Below the pieces are notes generated by a model. It had not been told where the DNA came from. It did no database searches and worked only from the letters and a program-made list of their open reading frames with translations. Made by a program: the position numbers and the translations under genes. This document shows, one piece after another, positions 15,312 to 23,141 of a stretch of DNA of 63,521 nucleotides (positions are counted from its first letter, which is position 1; each line of letters starts with the position of its first letter). This stretch comes from Cyanobacteria bacterium UBA791 (GTDB taxonomy: Bacteria; Cyanobacteriota; Vampirovibrionia; Gastranaerophilales; Gastranaerophilaceae). The stretch lies in the NCBI GenBank assembly GCA_002297005.1, contig DBIX01000032.1, positions 1 through 63,521 of the forward strand, read 5' to 3'.

Positions 15312-16343
15312 ATGTCTATAAAAATGTTGATGTTTGATTTTAGGGAAGAAGAGCAAGCTTATTTTGATAGAGAAAATACTGAGGATTTTGAAATAACTTT
15401 TTTTAGTGAAAGTCTTACAAAAGAAGCTGTACAAAATCTTTCTTATGAAATTCGTCAAAATACAACAGTAATAAGTGTTTTTATAGATTCGAAAGTGGAT
15501 AAAGAAGTTATTGATGCTTTTCCAAATTTGATGATAATTTCTACTCGCTCAACTGGTTTTAATCATATTGATTTAGAAGAGGCAAAAAGACAAAATATAA
15601 AAGTCTTGAATGTTGAAAATTATGGTAAAACTGGTGTTATGCAATATACTTTTGGTCTAATTTTGACTCTTATGAGAAAAATTTATGTTGCAATTTCTGA
15701 CCTGAAAGATTTAAACAAGGATAATTCAAAATATGTCGGACGTGATTTGAATGCTCTAACTCTTGGTGTAATTGGTACTGGTACAATTGGTGCTGGAGTT
15801 TGTATGATTGCAAATGCTTTTGGCATGAAGATTCTTGCCTATGATTTAGTAAAGAAAAATGGTTTAATAGAAAATTATAATGTTCAATATGTAAATAAAG
15901 ATGAACTTCTTAAAAAAGCTGATATTATAACTCTCCATGTTCCATATAATGACCAATCTTATCATTTGATTTCTGAAAACGAATTTGAGTTGATGAAGGA
16001 TACAAGTTATTTGATTAATGTTGCAAGAGGCGAGCTTGTTGATACAAAAGCACTTTTTAACGCACTACAAAATAACAAAATCTCAGGTTGTGCATTAGAT
16101 GTTATAGAATGTGAAAATTCAGGTGTTTTCTGTGAAAAAAATAAAGACAAAGAAGCAACTGAATGTGTTTCTGAATGTAATGATACAAATTCTATAATTA
16201 AAAAACTTATAAAAATGCCAAATGTTTTGATTACGCCTCATATTGCGTACAAAACTCAAGATTCTATTGATTATATTTTAAAAACTACAATGATAAGTAT
16301 TAAAGATAATTTAAAAGGCGGACATACTAATAAAATTAATTAA
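15312..16343 (+). CDS. D-lactate dehydrogenase-like D-2-hydroxyacid dehydrogenase
   Basis: This 343-residue NAD-dependent enzyme would reduce pyruvate (or another 2-oxoacid) to the D-hydroxyacid in fermentation. It has the nucleotide motif G-V-I-G-T-G-T-I-G-A-G, the substrate Arg in N-V-A-R-G-E-L-V-D, the Glu region (ALDVIECENSG) and the catalytic His in L-I-T-P-H-I-A-Y-K-T. The long ALDVIE to TPH segment matches the D-LDH branch rather than phosphoglycerate dehydrogenase. AAGGAG is 8 nt upstream of the ATG. Compared with classical D-LDH the first 12 residues are shorter. The exact substrate is not provable from sequence. Confidence 0.85.
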   Translation: MSIKMLMFDFREEEQAYFDRENTEDFEITFFSESLTKEAVQNLSYEIRQNTTVISVFIDSKVDKEVIDAFPNLMIISTRSTGFNHIDLEEAKRQNIKVLNVENYGKTGVMQYTFGLILTLMRKIYVAISDLKDLNKDNSKYVGRDLNALTLGVIGTGTIGAGVCMIANAFGMKILAYDLVKKNGLIENYNVQYVNKDELLKKADIITLHVPYNDQSYHLISENEFELMKDTSYLINVARGELVDTKALFNALQNNKISGCALDVIECENSGVFCEKNKDKEATECVSECNDTNSIIKKLIKMPNVLITPHIAYKTQDSIDYILKTTMISIKDNLKGGHTNKIN

Positions 16344-16400
16344 TAGCAGCCCGCTTTCTTCTTCTAATACTGGCATAATTGCCGTTGTTTAAACCTACCC

Positions 16401-16664
16401 TTACACTTCAAGGAATAATCTTTGCCCAACGATGTTAGGCTTGTTATTATAATATCCTGCAAAGTAACCACCTTTAACTGGGCAGTTTTTTGCGTATGTA
16501 TCCATAGATGTTTTTTTGGCACTCATTGTCACAAATGGATTGTTAGAAAAAGGATTAGTTGATTTAACTTCTTTTACTTGTTCTAACGGTTTAACATTTT
16601 GAGCTTGTGCTGCTGTCGGTGCGATAAAAGCTTGTGTTAAATAGTTGATAATGTTGTTTGCCAT
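16401..16664 (-). CDS. Small protein of unknown function
   Basis: This 87-residue protein starts M-A-N-N-I-I-N-Y-L-T-Q-A-F and ends N-I-V-G-Q-R-L-F-L-E-V. It is moderately Asn/Lys-rich, with one Cys (KNCPVKGGYFAGYYNN). The first 20 residues are mildly hydrophobic but lack a charged N-region, so a signal peptide is doubtful. GAGGAGAG lies before the ATG. A TATAAT at 16730-16725 on the minus strand is a good -10. Family not recognised. Confidence 0.65.
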   Translation of the reverse strand: MANNIINYLTQAFIAPTAAQAQNVKPLEQVKEVKSTNPFSNNPFVTMSAKKTSMDTYAKNCPVKGGYFAGYYNNKPNIVGQRLFLEV

Positions 16665-16797
16665 AAATTCTTTCTCTCCTCTGATAGTATCTTATTAAGG
16701 ATACTTTTTCGAAAGTCATATTTATTATACAAAATTATTTAGATTTTTGTAATATTTCTTAATAAAAATCATATATATTATGTAGTATAATAATCTT

Positions 16798-18045
16798 ATG
16801 GAAAAGAATATTTTAATTATTGGTAATAGTGCAAAAGAATATGCGTTAGCTCAAAAGCTTTCAAAATTAAGTAATATAGGTAATATTTACGTTGCATCTG
16901 GTAACGATGCGATGAAAGAATTTGCAACTTGCGTTGATATTAGAGAAAATGATGTTGCTGGTTTGCTTGATTTTGCTATGGAAAATGCCATTGATTTAAC
17001 AATTTGTTCTAGTGAAAAAGCTATAAGAGCAAATGTTGTCGGTATTTTTCAAGAAAATGGTCAAATGATTTTTGGACCTACTGCGGCGAGTGCTCAAATT
17101 GCTATTAATAAATCTTCCGGCAAAAAATTCTTATATAAATTGCACGTTCCAACAGCAAGATTTGGTATTTTCGAAAAACCTCAACAAGCAATTGATTATG
17201 TTAGAAATTCAATGCTACCTGTTGTTGTAAAAACTGATGAACATAGAAATTCAAACGGTACAATGATTTGCTCTGCTATGAGTATTGCTAAATCATTTAT
17301 TGAAGACTGTTTTGTTAGAAATGAAAAAAGAGTTATTGTAGAAGACTTTGTCTATGGACATGAGTTTTCTTATTACGTAATTACAGACGGTTATCATGCT
17401 ATTCCTTTGAGTAGTGTTGGTAATTATAAATTTGTACTTGATGGAGATGGTGGTCTTTTGACTCCAGGCATGGGTGCTTATATTCCTGATTATAAGATTA
17501 CAAGAGGTGTTGAAGAATATATTATGCAAGAAATTATCTTCCCAGCTCTTGATTGCTTAGATCAAAAAGGAACTCCTTATGTAGGAATTTTGGGTATTGA
17601 TTGCGTATTGACTCCTGATAATGAAGTCGTTGCATTAGAATTTAATCCATTTTTGCAAGACCATGACTGTCAGGGTGTACTTTCAACTATTGAAGACAAT
17701 TTGTTTGATATTATGTATGCTTGTGTTGTCGGCTCTTTCGCTGATGATTATGAATACATTAATACAAAGGATGAAGTTTCTGTTTCTTGCGTACTTTCTG
17801 CAGGAAATAAAACAGACAAGGTTATTTCAGGTTTGAATAATTTGGACGAAGATACTTTAGTAGCACATTTTAATACAAGAAAAAATGAGTACTTAGAGTA
17901 TTTGACAACAGGCGATAGAACTCTTGTTGTTACAAAAAATGCCAAAACTTATACCTTTGCAACGGATGCCTTGTATGACGAAGTTGCCTTGATTGAGTTT
18001 GACGGCAAAACTCATAGAAAAGATTTGTGTGCAGTTTTGGATTAA
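16798..18045 (+). CDS. PurD-like ATP-grasp protein with diverged active-site loops (leaderless start)
   Basis: The 415 residues follow phosphoribosylamine-glycine ligase (GARS) from end to end: N-terminal Rossmann part (ILIIGNSAKEYALA), F-G-P-T-A-A-S-A-Q-I-A (family FGPS..AA), ATP-grasp core, K-G-T-P-Y-V-G-I-L and the metal site E-F-N-P-F-L-Q-D (family EFNxRFGDPE). Key loops differ: V-K-A-D-G-L-A-A-G-K-G-V is V-K-T-D-E-H-R-N-S-N-G-T, and the VGPE motif is C-S-S-E. It may be a diverged GARS or a ligase for another substrate. TATAAT (16786-16791) ends exactly 6 nt before the ATG and no ribosome site exists, so the mRNA is probably leaderless. Confidence 0.75.
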   Translation: MEKNILIIGNSAKEYALAQKLSKLSNIGNIYVASGNDAMKEFATCVDIRENDVAGLLDFAMENAIDLTICSSEKAIRANVVGIFQENGQMIFGPTAASAQIAINKSSGKKFLYKLHVPTARFGIFEKPQQAIDYVRNSMLPVVVKTDEHRNSNGTMICSAMSIAKSFIEDCFVRNEKRVIVEDFVYGHEFSYYVITDGYHAIPLSSVGNYKFVLDGDGGLLTPGMGAYIPDYKITRGVEEYIMQEIIFPALDCLDQKGTPYVGILGIDCVLTPDNEVVALEFNPFLQDHDCQGVLSTIEDNLFDIMYACVVGSFADDYEYINTKDEVSVSCVLSAGNKTDKVISGLNNLDEDTLVAHFNTRKNEYLEYLTTGDRTLVVTKNAKTYTFATDALYDEVALIEFDGKTHRKDLCAVLD

Positions 18046-18060
18046 TGAAAGCTTTAAAAA

Positions 18061-18681
18061 ATGAAACTTAACTTTGTGCAAAATATTATCGATGTTATAA
18101 GAGGAAAACGTAGATTAAAATCAAAAATTGTTTCTTCTGGTAAAAATAATCAGATAACTTTGGCAGATTCAAAAAATCCAAAATTAAAAATATTTGTATT
18201 TGGTGATAATAATACGATTACCATTGATACTGTAGATTACTTTGATTGTACTATTTACGTTGGGTCTGAAGATGTTCCTTGCTCAAATACAAGGATTAGT
18301 ATTGGCGAAAAAACTACTTCAAATGGCTTGATTATTCGTGTTATGGAAGACAATAGCCTTGTTGATATTGGAAAAGACGTTATGTTTTCTGAAAATATAA
18401 TGCTTTTCTGTACTGATACTCATTCTATTTTAGATAATGATGGAAATGTCTTAAACCTTGGTAAATCTGTAGTTATCGGTAAACATTGTTGGATTGGTCA
18501 AGATGTTAGAATTTTGAAAAACACAAAAATTTCAAATAATTCAGTTGTTGGCTTGAGTAGTGTTGTTACAAAAGAATTTGATAGCGAAAATGTTGTTATT
18601 GCTGGAAATCCAGCAAGGGTTGTTAAAGAAAATATTTGTTGGGATAGAAAAAGACCTCAAGAAATTTTGAATAATAAATAA
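18061..18681 (+). CDS. Left-handed beta-helix (hexapeptide) acyltransferase
   Basis: The 206-residue protein has an N-terminal region of beta-helix-like imperfect repeats (GKNNQITLAD, GDNNTITIDT). A classic hexapeptide domain follows: I-G-K-D-V-M-F-S, V-I-G-K-H-C-W-I-G-Q-D-V-R-I-L-K, I-S-N-N-S-V-V-G-L-S-S-V-V and A-G-N-P-A-R-V-V-K. This is the LacA/NodL/CysE-like O-acetyltransferase pattern; W in the WIG motif is usual for sugar O-acetyltransferases. It begins 15 nt after the PurD-like gene on the same strand. The substrate is probably a surface sugar; inference only. Confidence 0.85.
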   Translation: MKLNFVQNIIDVIRGKRRLKSKIVSSGKNNQITLADSKNPKLKIFVFGDNNTITIDTVDYFDCTIYVGSEDVPCSNTRISIGEKTTSNGLIIRVMEDNSLVDIGKDVMFSENIMLFCTDTHSILDNDGNVLNLGKSVVIGKHCWIGQDVRILKNTKISNNSVVGLSSVVTKEFDSENVVIAGNPARVVKENICWDRKRPQEILNNK

Positions 18682-18699
18682 TTTTTAACTGTAAATTTC

Positions 18700-18729
18700 T
18701 TGCGACATTTTTGGTCGTTGTGATAGAAT
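18700..18729 (+). promoter_or_regulatory. Promoter of the WYL regulator with internal palindrome
   Basis: TTGCGA (18700-18705), an 18-nt spacer and TAGAAT (18724-18729). The spacer holds CGAC-ATTTTTG-GTCG, a short palindrome over the promoter that could be an autoregulatory operator. Confidence 0.5.
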
Positions 18730-18746
18730 AAAATTGAGGTGATTTT

Positions 18747-19709
18747 ATGAACGACAAACCAAGATATTCAAGACTTTCTGACATATTAGATTTAGCTATT
18801 TTTATGTCATCAAAAATTCAGGGTGTGACAATCTCTGAAATTGCTGAACGTTACAATGTTTCAAGAAGAACTGCAGAAAGAATGAGGGATAGTTTAACAA
18901 ATATTTTTCCTCAAATTGATGAGCTTGAAACAGACGATTCTCAAAAGCATTGGGGTTTTATAAATTATTCTATTTCTAATTTTGTGACTTTTACTCCTAA
19001 AGAGGTTGCAAATATCGAACAATGTCAACGCAGGACTACAAACAAGGAGATGAAAGACGAGCTTGGTAAAACTGTAGAAAAGATAAAAGCTTTTAATAGA
19101 AAAAATGCTAATAAGGTCGAAGAAAATATTGAACTTATTATGCAAACTGAGGGTTATGCAGTTAGACAAATGCCTCAATATAAAATTGGACTTGATGCTT
19201 TGAATGTTATTAGACAAGCTGTTCAACATTCTAAAATCGTTGAAGGTATTTATCACGAGAAGAAAAGAATTATTGAACCTTTAGGTATGATTTATGGTGA
19301 TAAAATTTATCTTGTTGCTCGTGAAAAAGCAAAGGGTGACGGTATCTACAACTACCTACTTCATAAATTTGATGATTTAAAACTTACTGATAAAACTTTC
19401 GACAAAGGCGATTTTGACCTACAAAAATATACAAATTTGTCTTTTGGAGTATATCACGGCGAAATCTTAAATGTAAAACTTCTTTTTGATAAAGATACTG
19501 CTCAAGAGGCAAGCCAATATAATTTTCATCCAACTCAAAAAGGGACTTGGAACGAGGATGGCACTTATACCGTAAAATTTAAGGCAAGCGGAAGTAAAGA
19601 AATTATTTGGCACGTGTTTAAATGGGGTACAAGCTGTAAAATACTTGCACCAAAGAGTTTGAAAGACGAATATAAAAAAGAATTACAAGCTAATTTGAAA
19701 AATTATTAA
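18747..19709 (+). CDS. WYL-domain transcriptional regulator
   Basis: The 320 residues have an N-terminal winged helix-turn-helix (VTISEIAERYNVSRRTAERMRDSL, residues about 26-50). The WYL ligand-binding part (residues about 145-225) includes the E-G-I-Y-H-E-K-K-R-I-I-E-P-L-G-M-I-Y segment and the Arg/Tyr-rich L-L-H-K-F-D-D-L. A C-terminal WCX-like extension follows. The canonical W-Y-L triplet is replaced by neighbouring residues (KIYLVA). WYL proteins often bind nucleic acids or nucleotides and can control phage defence or DNA damage responses; the target is unknown. GAGGTG precedes the ATG. Confidence 0.9.
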   Translation: MNDKPRYSRLSDILDLAIFMSSKIQGVTISEIAERYNVSRRTAERMRDSLTNIFPQIDELETDDSQKHWGFINYSISNFVTFTPKEVANIEQCQRRTTNKEMKDELGKTVEKIKAFNRKNANKVEENIELIMQTEGYAVRQMPQYKIGLDALNVIRQAVQHSKIVEGIYHEKKRIIEPLGMIYGDKIYLVAREKAKGDGIYNYLLHKFDDLKLTDKTFDKGDFDLQKYTNLSFGVYHGEILNVKLLFDKDTAQEASQYNFHPTQKGTWNEDGTYTVKFKASGSKEIIWHVFKWGTSCKILAPKSLKDEYKKELQANLKNY

Positions 19710-19712
19710 TAT

Positions 19713-19746
19713 AAAAAGGGTAAGACAAATCCATCTTACCCTTTTT
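19713..19746. terminator. Intrinsic terminator
   Basis: AAAAAGGGTAAGA pairs with TCTTACCCTTTTT and ends the WYL gene; its A-run side may also serve the convergent gene at 19764. Confidence 0.9.
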
Positions 19747-19763
19747 GTTCTTAAATTATATTG

Positions 19764-20612
19764 TTATTTTAATTTGTTGTATTCTTCATCAGTTACAGGT
19801 TCAAGCCATTCGTTAGAAGTTTCTGTACCATCAACTTCTACTGCAATATGAGAAAACCAACTATCTGGAGCTGCACCGTGCCAATGTTTTACACCTGCTG
19901 GAATATTTACAACATCTCCAATATTTAATTCTTGTGGTTCTTTACCCCATTCTTGGTAATATCCACGACCGCCAATAACTATTAACATTTGTCCGCCACC
20001 TGATTTTGCGTGGTGAATATGCCAATTATTTCTACATTTTGGTTCAAAGGTTACGTTATACATTTTTACTTGAGTTGTTGAAATTGGGTATAAATAACTT
20101 TTGCCAATAAAATATTTTGCATAAGCTGTATTTTCATCACCGATTGGGAACATAATTGTTTGTGCGTATTTGTCTTTTTCTGTTAAGGCTTTTGTATCTT
20201 CTCTCCAAACTTCTTTTGCAAGATTAAATGTTGCCCAAGCTTTTGGCCAACCCATGTAGAATGCACAATGTGTAATTATTGATGCCATTTCTGTTTTTGT
20301 AACACCATGGTTTTTTGCGTTTTGAAGATGATGTTTTAAAGAATTGTCAGTAATCCCTTGTGACATAATAGATACAACTGTAATTATTGAACGAGTTTTT
20401 AGGTCAATGTCTGTGTTGTTCCAGTTTTCACCGAATAAAACATCATCGTTAAAATGTGCAAATTCTGGTGCAAAAGTTCCTAATTGGTCACGACCTGCTG
20501 TTTGAACTATTTTTTTCATAGGTTTAATCTCCTTTTTGTTTGGTTTCGCAAAAGCTATACCATTTATTGAAAATACTAAAACTAATAATAATGCGTAAAA
20601 CTTTTTCTGCAT
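19764..20612 (-). CDS. Exported carboxymuconolactone decarboxylase-like plus cupin protein
   Basis: This 282-residue protein starts with a Sec signal (MQKKFYALLLVLVFSINGIAFA). Residues about 35-130 form a CMD/AhpD-like helical domain (F-G-E-N-W-N-N-T-D-I-D-L-K-T-R-S-I-I-T, then HCAFYMGWPKAW). The AhpD C-x-x-C pair is absent; one Cys in T-H-C-A-F remains. Residues about 170-265 are a cupin with H-x-H (NNWHIHHAKSGGGQML) and P-A-G-V-K-H-W-H-G. Such CMD-cupin fusions are common in anaerobes and are annotated as decarboxylase or quinone-metabolism proteins without firm function. A signal peptide on this fusion suggests periplasmic location. Confidence 0.85.
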   Translation of the reverse strand: MQKKFYALLLVLVFSINGIAFAKPNKKEIKPMKKIVQTAGRDQLGTFAPEFAHFNDDVLFGENWNNTDIDLKTRSIITVVSIMSQGITDNSLKHHLQNAKNHGVTKTEMASIITHCAFYMGWPKAWATFNLAKEVWREDTKALTEKDKYAQTIMFPIGDENTAYAKYFIGKSYLYPISTTQVKMYNVTFEPKCRNNWHIHHAKSGGGQMLIVIGGRGYYQEWGKEPQELNIGDVVNIPAGVKHWHGAAPDSWFSHIAVEVDGTETSNEWLEPVTDEEYNKLK

Positions 20613-20694
20613 ATTTCACTCCTCATTGTTATTTAGAATTTTAACAGATGATAGCTACTCTCAAGCAAGTGTGTTTTAATATTTTTTTACAAAT

Positions 20695-21585
20695 TTATGT
20701 TCTTTTTAAACTTTTTAATGCTTTCTCAATTTTTAAAGCAGTCTTTGTCTTTGCAAGCCCAGCTTGAGAAGATTCTTTTAACATAGGTGACATAAGTTCG
20801 CCTGTTTGCATCATTGCATCAACGACTTCGTCAGTTGGGATTTTACTTTTTATATCAGAAATTGCTAATTCATAAGCAGTAATAGCGTTAACAGCCAAGA
20901 AAGTATTTCTTTTAACGCAAGGGATTTCAACTAATCCAGCAACAGGGTCACAAGTTAAACCCATAATATTTTTTAGACAAAGTGCAACGGCATTCAATAT
21001 TTGTTCTGTAGTTCCGCCAAACATTTGTGTTAAAGCCCCAGTACTCATAGCAGATGCAACACCACATTCTGCTTGACATCCAGCAACTGCACCAGCAAGT
21101 GCTACTTTATAAGAAATAATTGTTGCTATTGCACCAGCTGTTATTAGGGCGTTTATTTGAGTTTCTTCGTCAAAATCGTATTCTTCACTTATTCCAATTA
21201 TTACAGATGGAACAATTCCGCAAGATCCAGCGGTTGGACAAGCTACGATTTTTCCCATTCTTAGGTTTTCTTCAATTGTTGCAAGTGCGTATGTTGTGAT
21301 TTTTTCAAAAGTTTTTCCAAAAATTGCTGGTTTTTCGCTGTAGCGTTTATCCAATTTTACACAATCGTCACCACATTGTTGGCTTATAGATTTTTCTCTA
21401 GAATTAAGACCTGTTCTTATTGCATCTTTCATCGCATCAAGGGATTTTTTTACTTTGTTTCTAACCTCAAGAATACTTATTTCTTGAAGTTTGGCTTCTC
21501 TTTCTTGAAAGATTTCGTATATAGTTTTTTCTTGTTCTGTACAAGCTGTTGATAGGTCTTCGAAAGTTCTAATATCTTTTATCAT
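20695..21585 (-). CDS. sdaAA: L-serine dehydratase, iron-sulfur type, alpha subunit
   Basis: With the beta subunit it deaminates L-serine to pyruvate and ammonia using a [4Fe-4S] cluster. Cluster-binding cysteines are seen in A-C-P-T-A-G-S-C-G-I-V-P, C-Q-A-E-C-G-V-A-S-A and L-T-C-D-P-V-A-G-L-V-E-I-P-C. At 296 residues the length is that of split (two-gene) enzymes. It starts 2 nt after the beta-subunit stop, so the two are one operon. Serine fermentation fits an amino-acid-using anaerobe. Confidence 0.95.
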   Translation of the reverse strand: MIKDIRTFEDLSTACTEQEKTIYEIFQEREAKLQEISILEVRNKVKKSLDAMKDAIRTGLNSREKSISQQCGDDCVKLDKRYSEKPAIFGKTFEKITTYALATIEENLRMGKIVACPTAGSCGIVPSVIIGISEEYDFDEETQINALITAGAIATIISYKVALAGAVAGCQAECGVASAMSTGALTQMFGGTTEQILNAVALCLKNIMGLTCDPVAGLVEIPCVKRNTFLAVNAITAYELAISDIKSKIPTDEVVDAMMQTGELMSPMLKESSQAGLAKTKTALKIEKALKSLKRT

Positions 21586-21587
21586 AA

Positions 21588-22259
21588 TTAATTTTCCAAT
21601 TTTGAAACATTTCTTACAAAGTAGATGTCAGGGATTTTTTTGATTTTTTCAATGGTTGAGTCCTTTAATTTTCCGTCAATACAAATACACATAGAGGCAT
21701 CCTCGCCTTTTGCGTTTCTTTCGCAAATAAGAGATGCTATGTTTATGTTTTCATTTTGAATAATTTCTGTAACCTTTGAAATCATCCCTGTTACGTCCTT
21801 GTAATTAAGAATTAATGAGTTGTAATCACCTGCTAAATTTACAGAAAAATCGTTGATTTTAGTGATTCTGACATTCCCTGCACCAACAGAGTCACCAGAA
21901 ATTAGCATTTTTTGATTGTCGTTTTCAATAATAAAATCGACTGCGTTTGGATGTCTGTTAAAATCTTCTAGGTATTCAAAATTGTAATCAATGCTTTGAA
22001 CTTCAGGAAGATTAAATACGTTTTTGATTAACTTGTTGTCAACACTAAAACCAAGTATTCCAGCTAACAAACCCTTGTCTGTACCGTGTCCAAAACCAGT
22101 TTGAGCGTAGGAGTTGTATAACTTGAAAGTGATTTTTTTTATTTTGTCATTAAAAATATTTCTTGCTAATAATCCAAGTCTAACTGCCCCAGCTGTGTGC
22201 GAACTAGATGGACCAATCATTATAGGAGCTATCGCATCAAATAAAGAACATTGTTTCAT
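21588..22259 (-). CDS. sdaAB: L-serine dehydratase, beta subunit with ACT domain (leaderless start)
   Basis: The 223 residues have the N-terminal ASB domain with G-P-S-S-S-H-T-A-G-A-V-R-L-G and G-H-G-T-D-K-G-L. A C-terminal ACT domain follows (LILNYKDVTGMISKVTEIIQNENINIASL), which usually binds the substrate amino acid. It is the promoter-proximal gene of the pair. A perfect TATAAT on the minus strand (22271-22266) ends exactly 6 nt before the ATG and there is no ribosome site, so translation is probably leaderless. Confidence 0.95.
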   Translation of the reverse strand: MKQCSLFDAIAPIMIGPSSSHTAGAVRLGLLARNIFNDKIKKITFKLYNSYAQTGFGHGTDKGLLAGILGFSVDNKLIKNVFNLPEVQSIDYNFEYLEDFNRHPNAVDFIIENDNQKMLISGDSVGAGNVRITKINDFSVNLAGDYNSLILNYKDVTGMISKVTEIIQNENINIASLICERNAKGEDASMCICIDGKLKDSTIEKIKKIPDIYFVRNVSKLEN

Positions 22260-22319
22260 ACAAGTATTATATTATAAAAATAATATAAAAAGTTTTTCAA
22301 ATTATGCTTATTGGTATAC

Positions 22320-22348
22320 TTGAAAAGTGCTGAAATATAAGTTATAAT
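22320..22348 (+). promoter_or_regulatory. Strong sigma-70 promoter with no protein gene
   Basis: TTGAAA (22320-22325), exactly 17 nt, then TATAAT (22343-22348). The only thing downstream is a hairpin terminator starting about 11 nt after the -10. Confidence 0.7.
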
Positions 22349-22354
22349 GTTATT

Positions 22355-22403
22355 GGATAACCCTAGATGTATGTCCTGCTTGCAGAGTCTCTAGGGTTTT
22401 TGC
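22355..22403 (+). ncRNA. Possible very short hairpin RNA (about 48 nt)
   Basis: From the promoter at 22320-22348 the transcript would be little more than an intrinsic terminator: AACCCTAGA (22359-22367) pairs with TCTAGGGTT (22390-22398), followed by TTTTG. An inner CTGC-TT-GCAG stem lies in the loop. Its last nucleotides overlap the stop codon of the convergent HEPN-like gene. It could be a regulatory RNA, or simply a stray promoter in front of a terminator. Confidence 0.4.
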
Positions 22404-23050
22404 TTTATTATATCTTCAAATCGGCTAATGCAATTCAATAAATTTTCCATATCTGTAGAAAGTAAATGTAGCATATTTAAAACAAGTTGATATTGTTCTT
22501 GAGGTGTTTTGTTGCCATTGATTATCATCTCGTGATGAGAAATTCTATTTCTTAATCTTAAAATCGCAAGTAAATTATTTTGAATAGGTGCAATTTTTCT
22601 TAAGCCTTTTTCTGGGACATAATTTGGAAATACAGCTTCAAAAAAGCCTTTCTTATCCCAAAATTTTGGCTTATATGATTTTGTACATAAATGTACCCAA
22701 AATCCAAGCGTCATTTCAGAAATCAGTCTATCATTAGTAACCTTTTTACCAGATTTTTTGATTTTATTTTCAGATTCAATTAATTTTTTATATTCTTTAT
22801 CTGCCAAAAGTTTTTGTTGAGAAAGCTCTTTTACAAGCCAATCTTTGCATATAAGTTTATCAATAGTATTACAAATTCTATTTCTTAAAGATATTTCAAG
22901 CAAAGATAAAGCTGGATAAAAAGATTCTGCTAAACGTAAATTGAAAATATATTTATCTAAAAGTACTTCATCGCTTTCATTACCATAAGCACGTAGCCTA
23001 ATAGGTGTGATAATTTCTATTAATTCATTTTTATTTTGTATGTTATTCAT
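22391..23050 (-). CDS. Abi_2/HEPN-like protein (leaderless start)
   Basis: This 219-residue, mostly helical protein has the Abi_2 pattern: L-L-E-I-S-L-R-N-R-I near residue 65, M-T-L-G-F-W-V-H-L at about 115, and the C-terminal R-L-R-N-R-I-S-H-H-E. This R-N-x3-H motif is the HEPN RNase signature. Members include abortive-infection proteins and suspected RNA-cutting toxins. On the minus strand TAATAT (23062-23057) ends exactly 6 nt before the ATG, with no ribosome site. It sits at the edge of the accessory glycan/recombinase block, fitting a defence or stress role. No partner antitoxin protein is adjacent; the short plus-strand hairpin RNA at its 3' end is the only candidate. Confidence 0.8.
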   Translation of the reverse strand: MNNIQNKNELIEIITPIRLRAYGNESDEVLLDKYIFNLRLAESFYPALSLLEISLRNRICNTIDKLICKDWLVKELSQQKLLADKEYKKLIESENKIKKSGKKVTNDRLISEMTLGFWVHLCTKSYKPKFWDKKGFFEAVFPNYVPEKGLRKIAPIQNNLLAILRLRNRISHHEMIINGNKTPQEQYQLVLNMLHLLSTDMENLLNCISRFEDIIKQKP

Positions 23051-23141
23051 AGTTTTATATTATCATTTTTAAAATTACAAAACAAATATCTTAAATAGTA
23101 TTTTATGTGCAATATAAAATATTATTTTGTTGTATATATTT

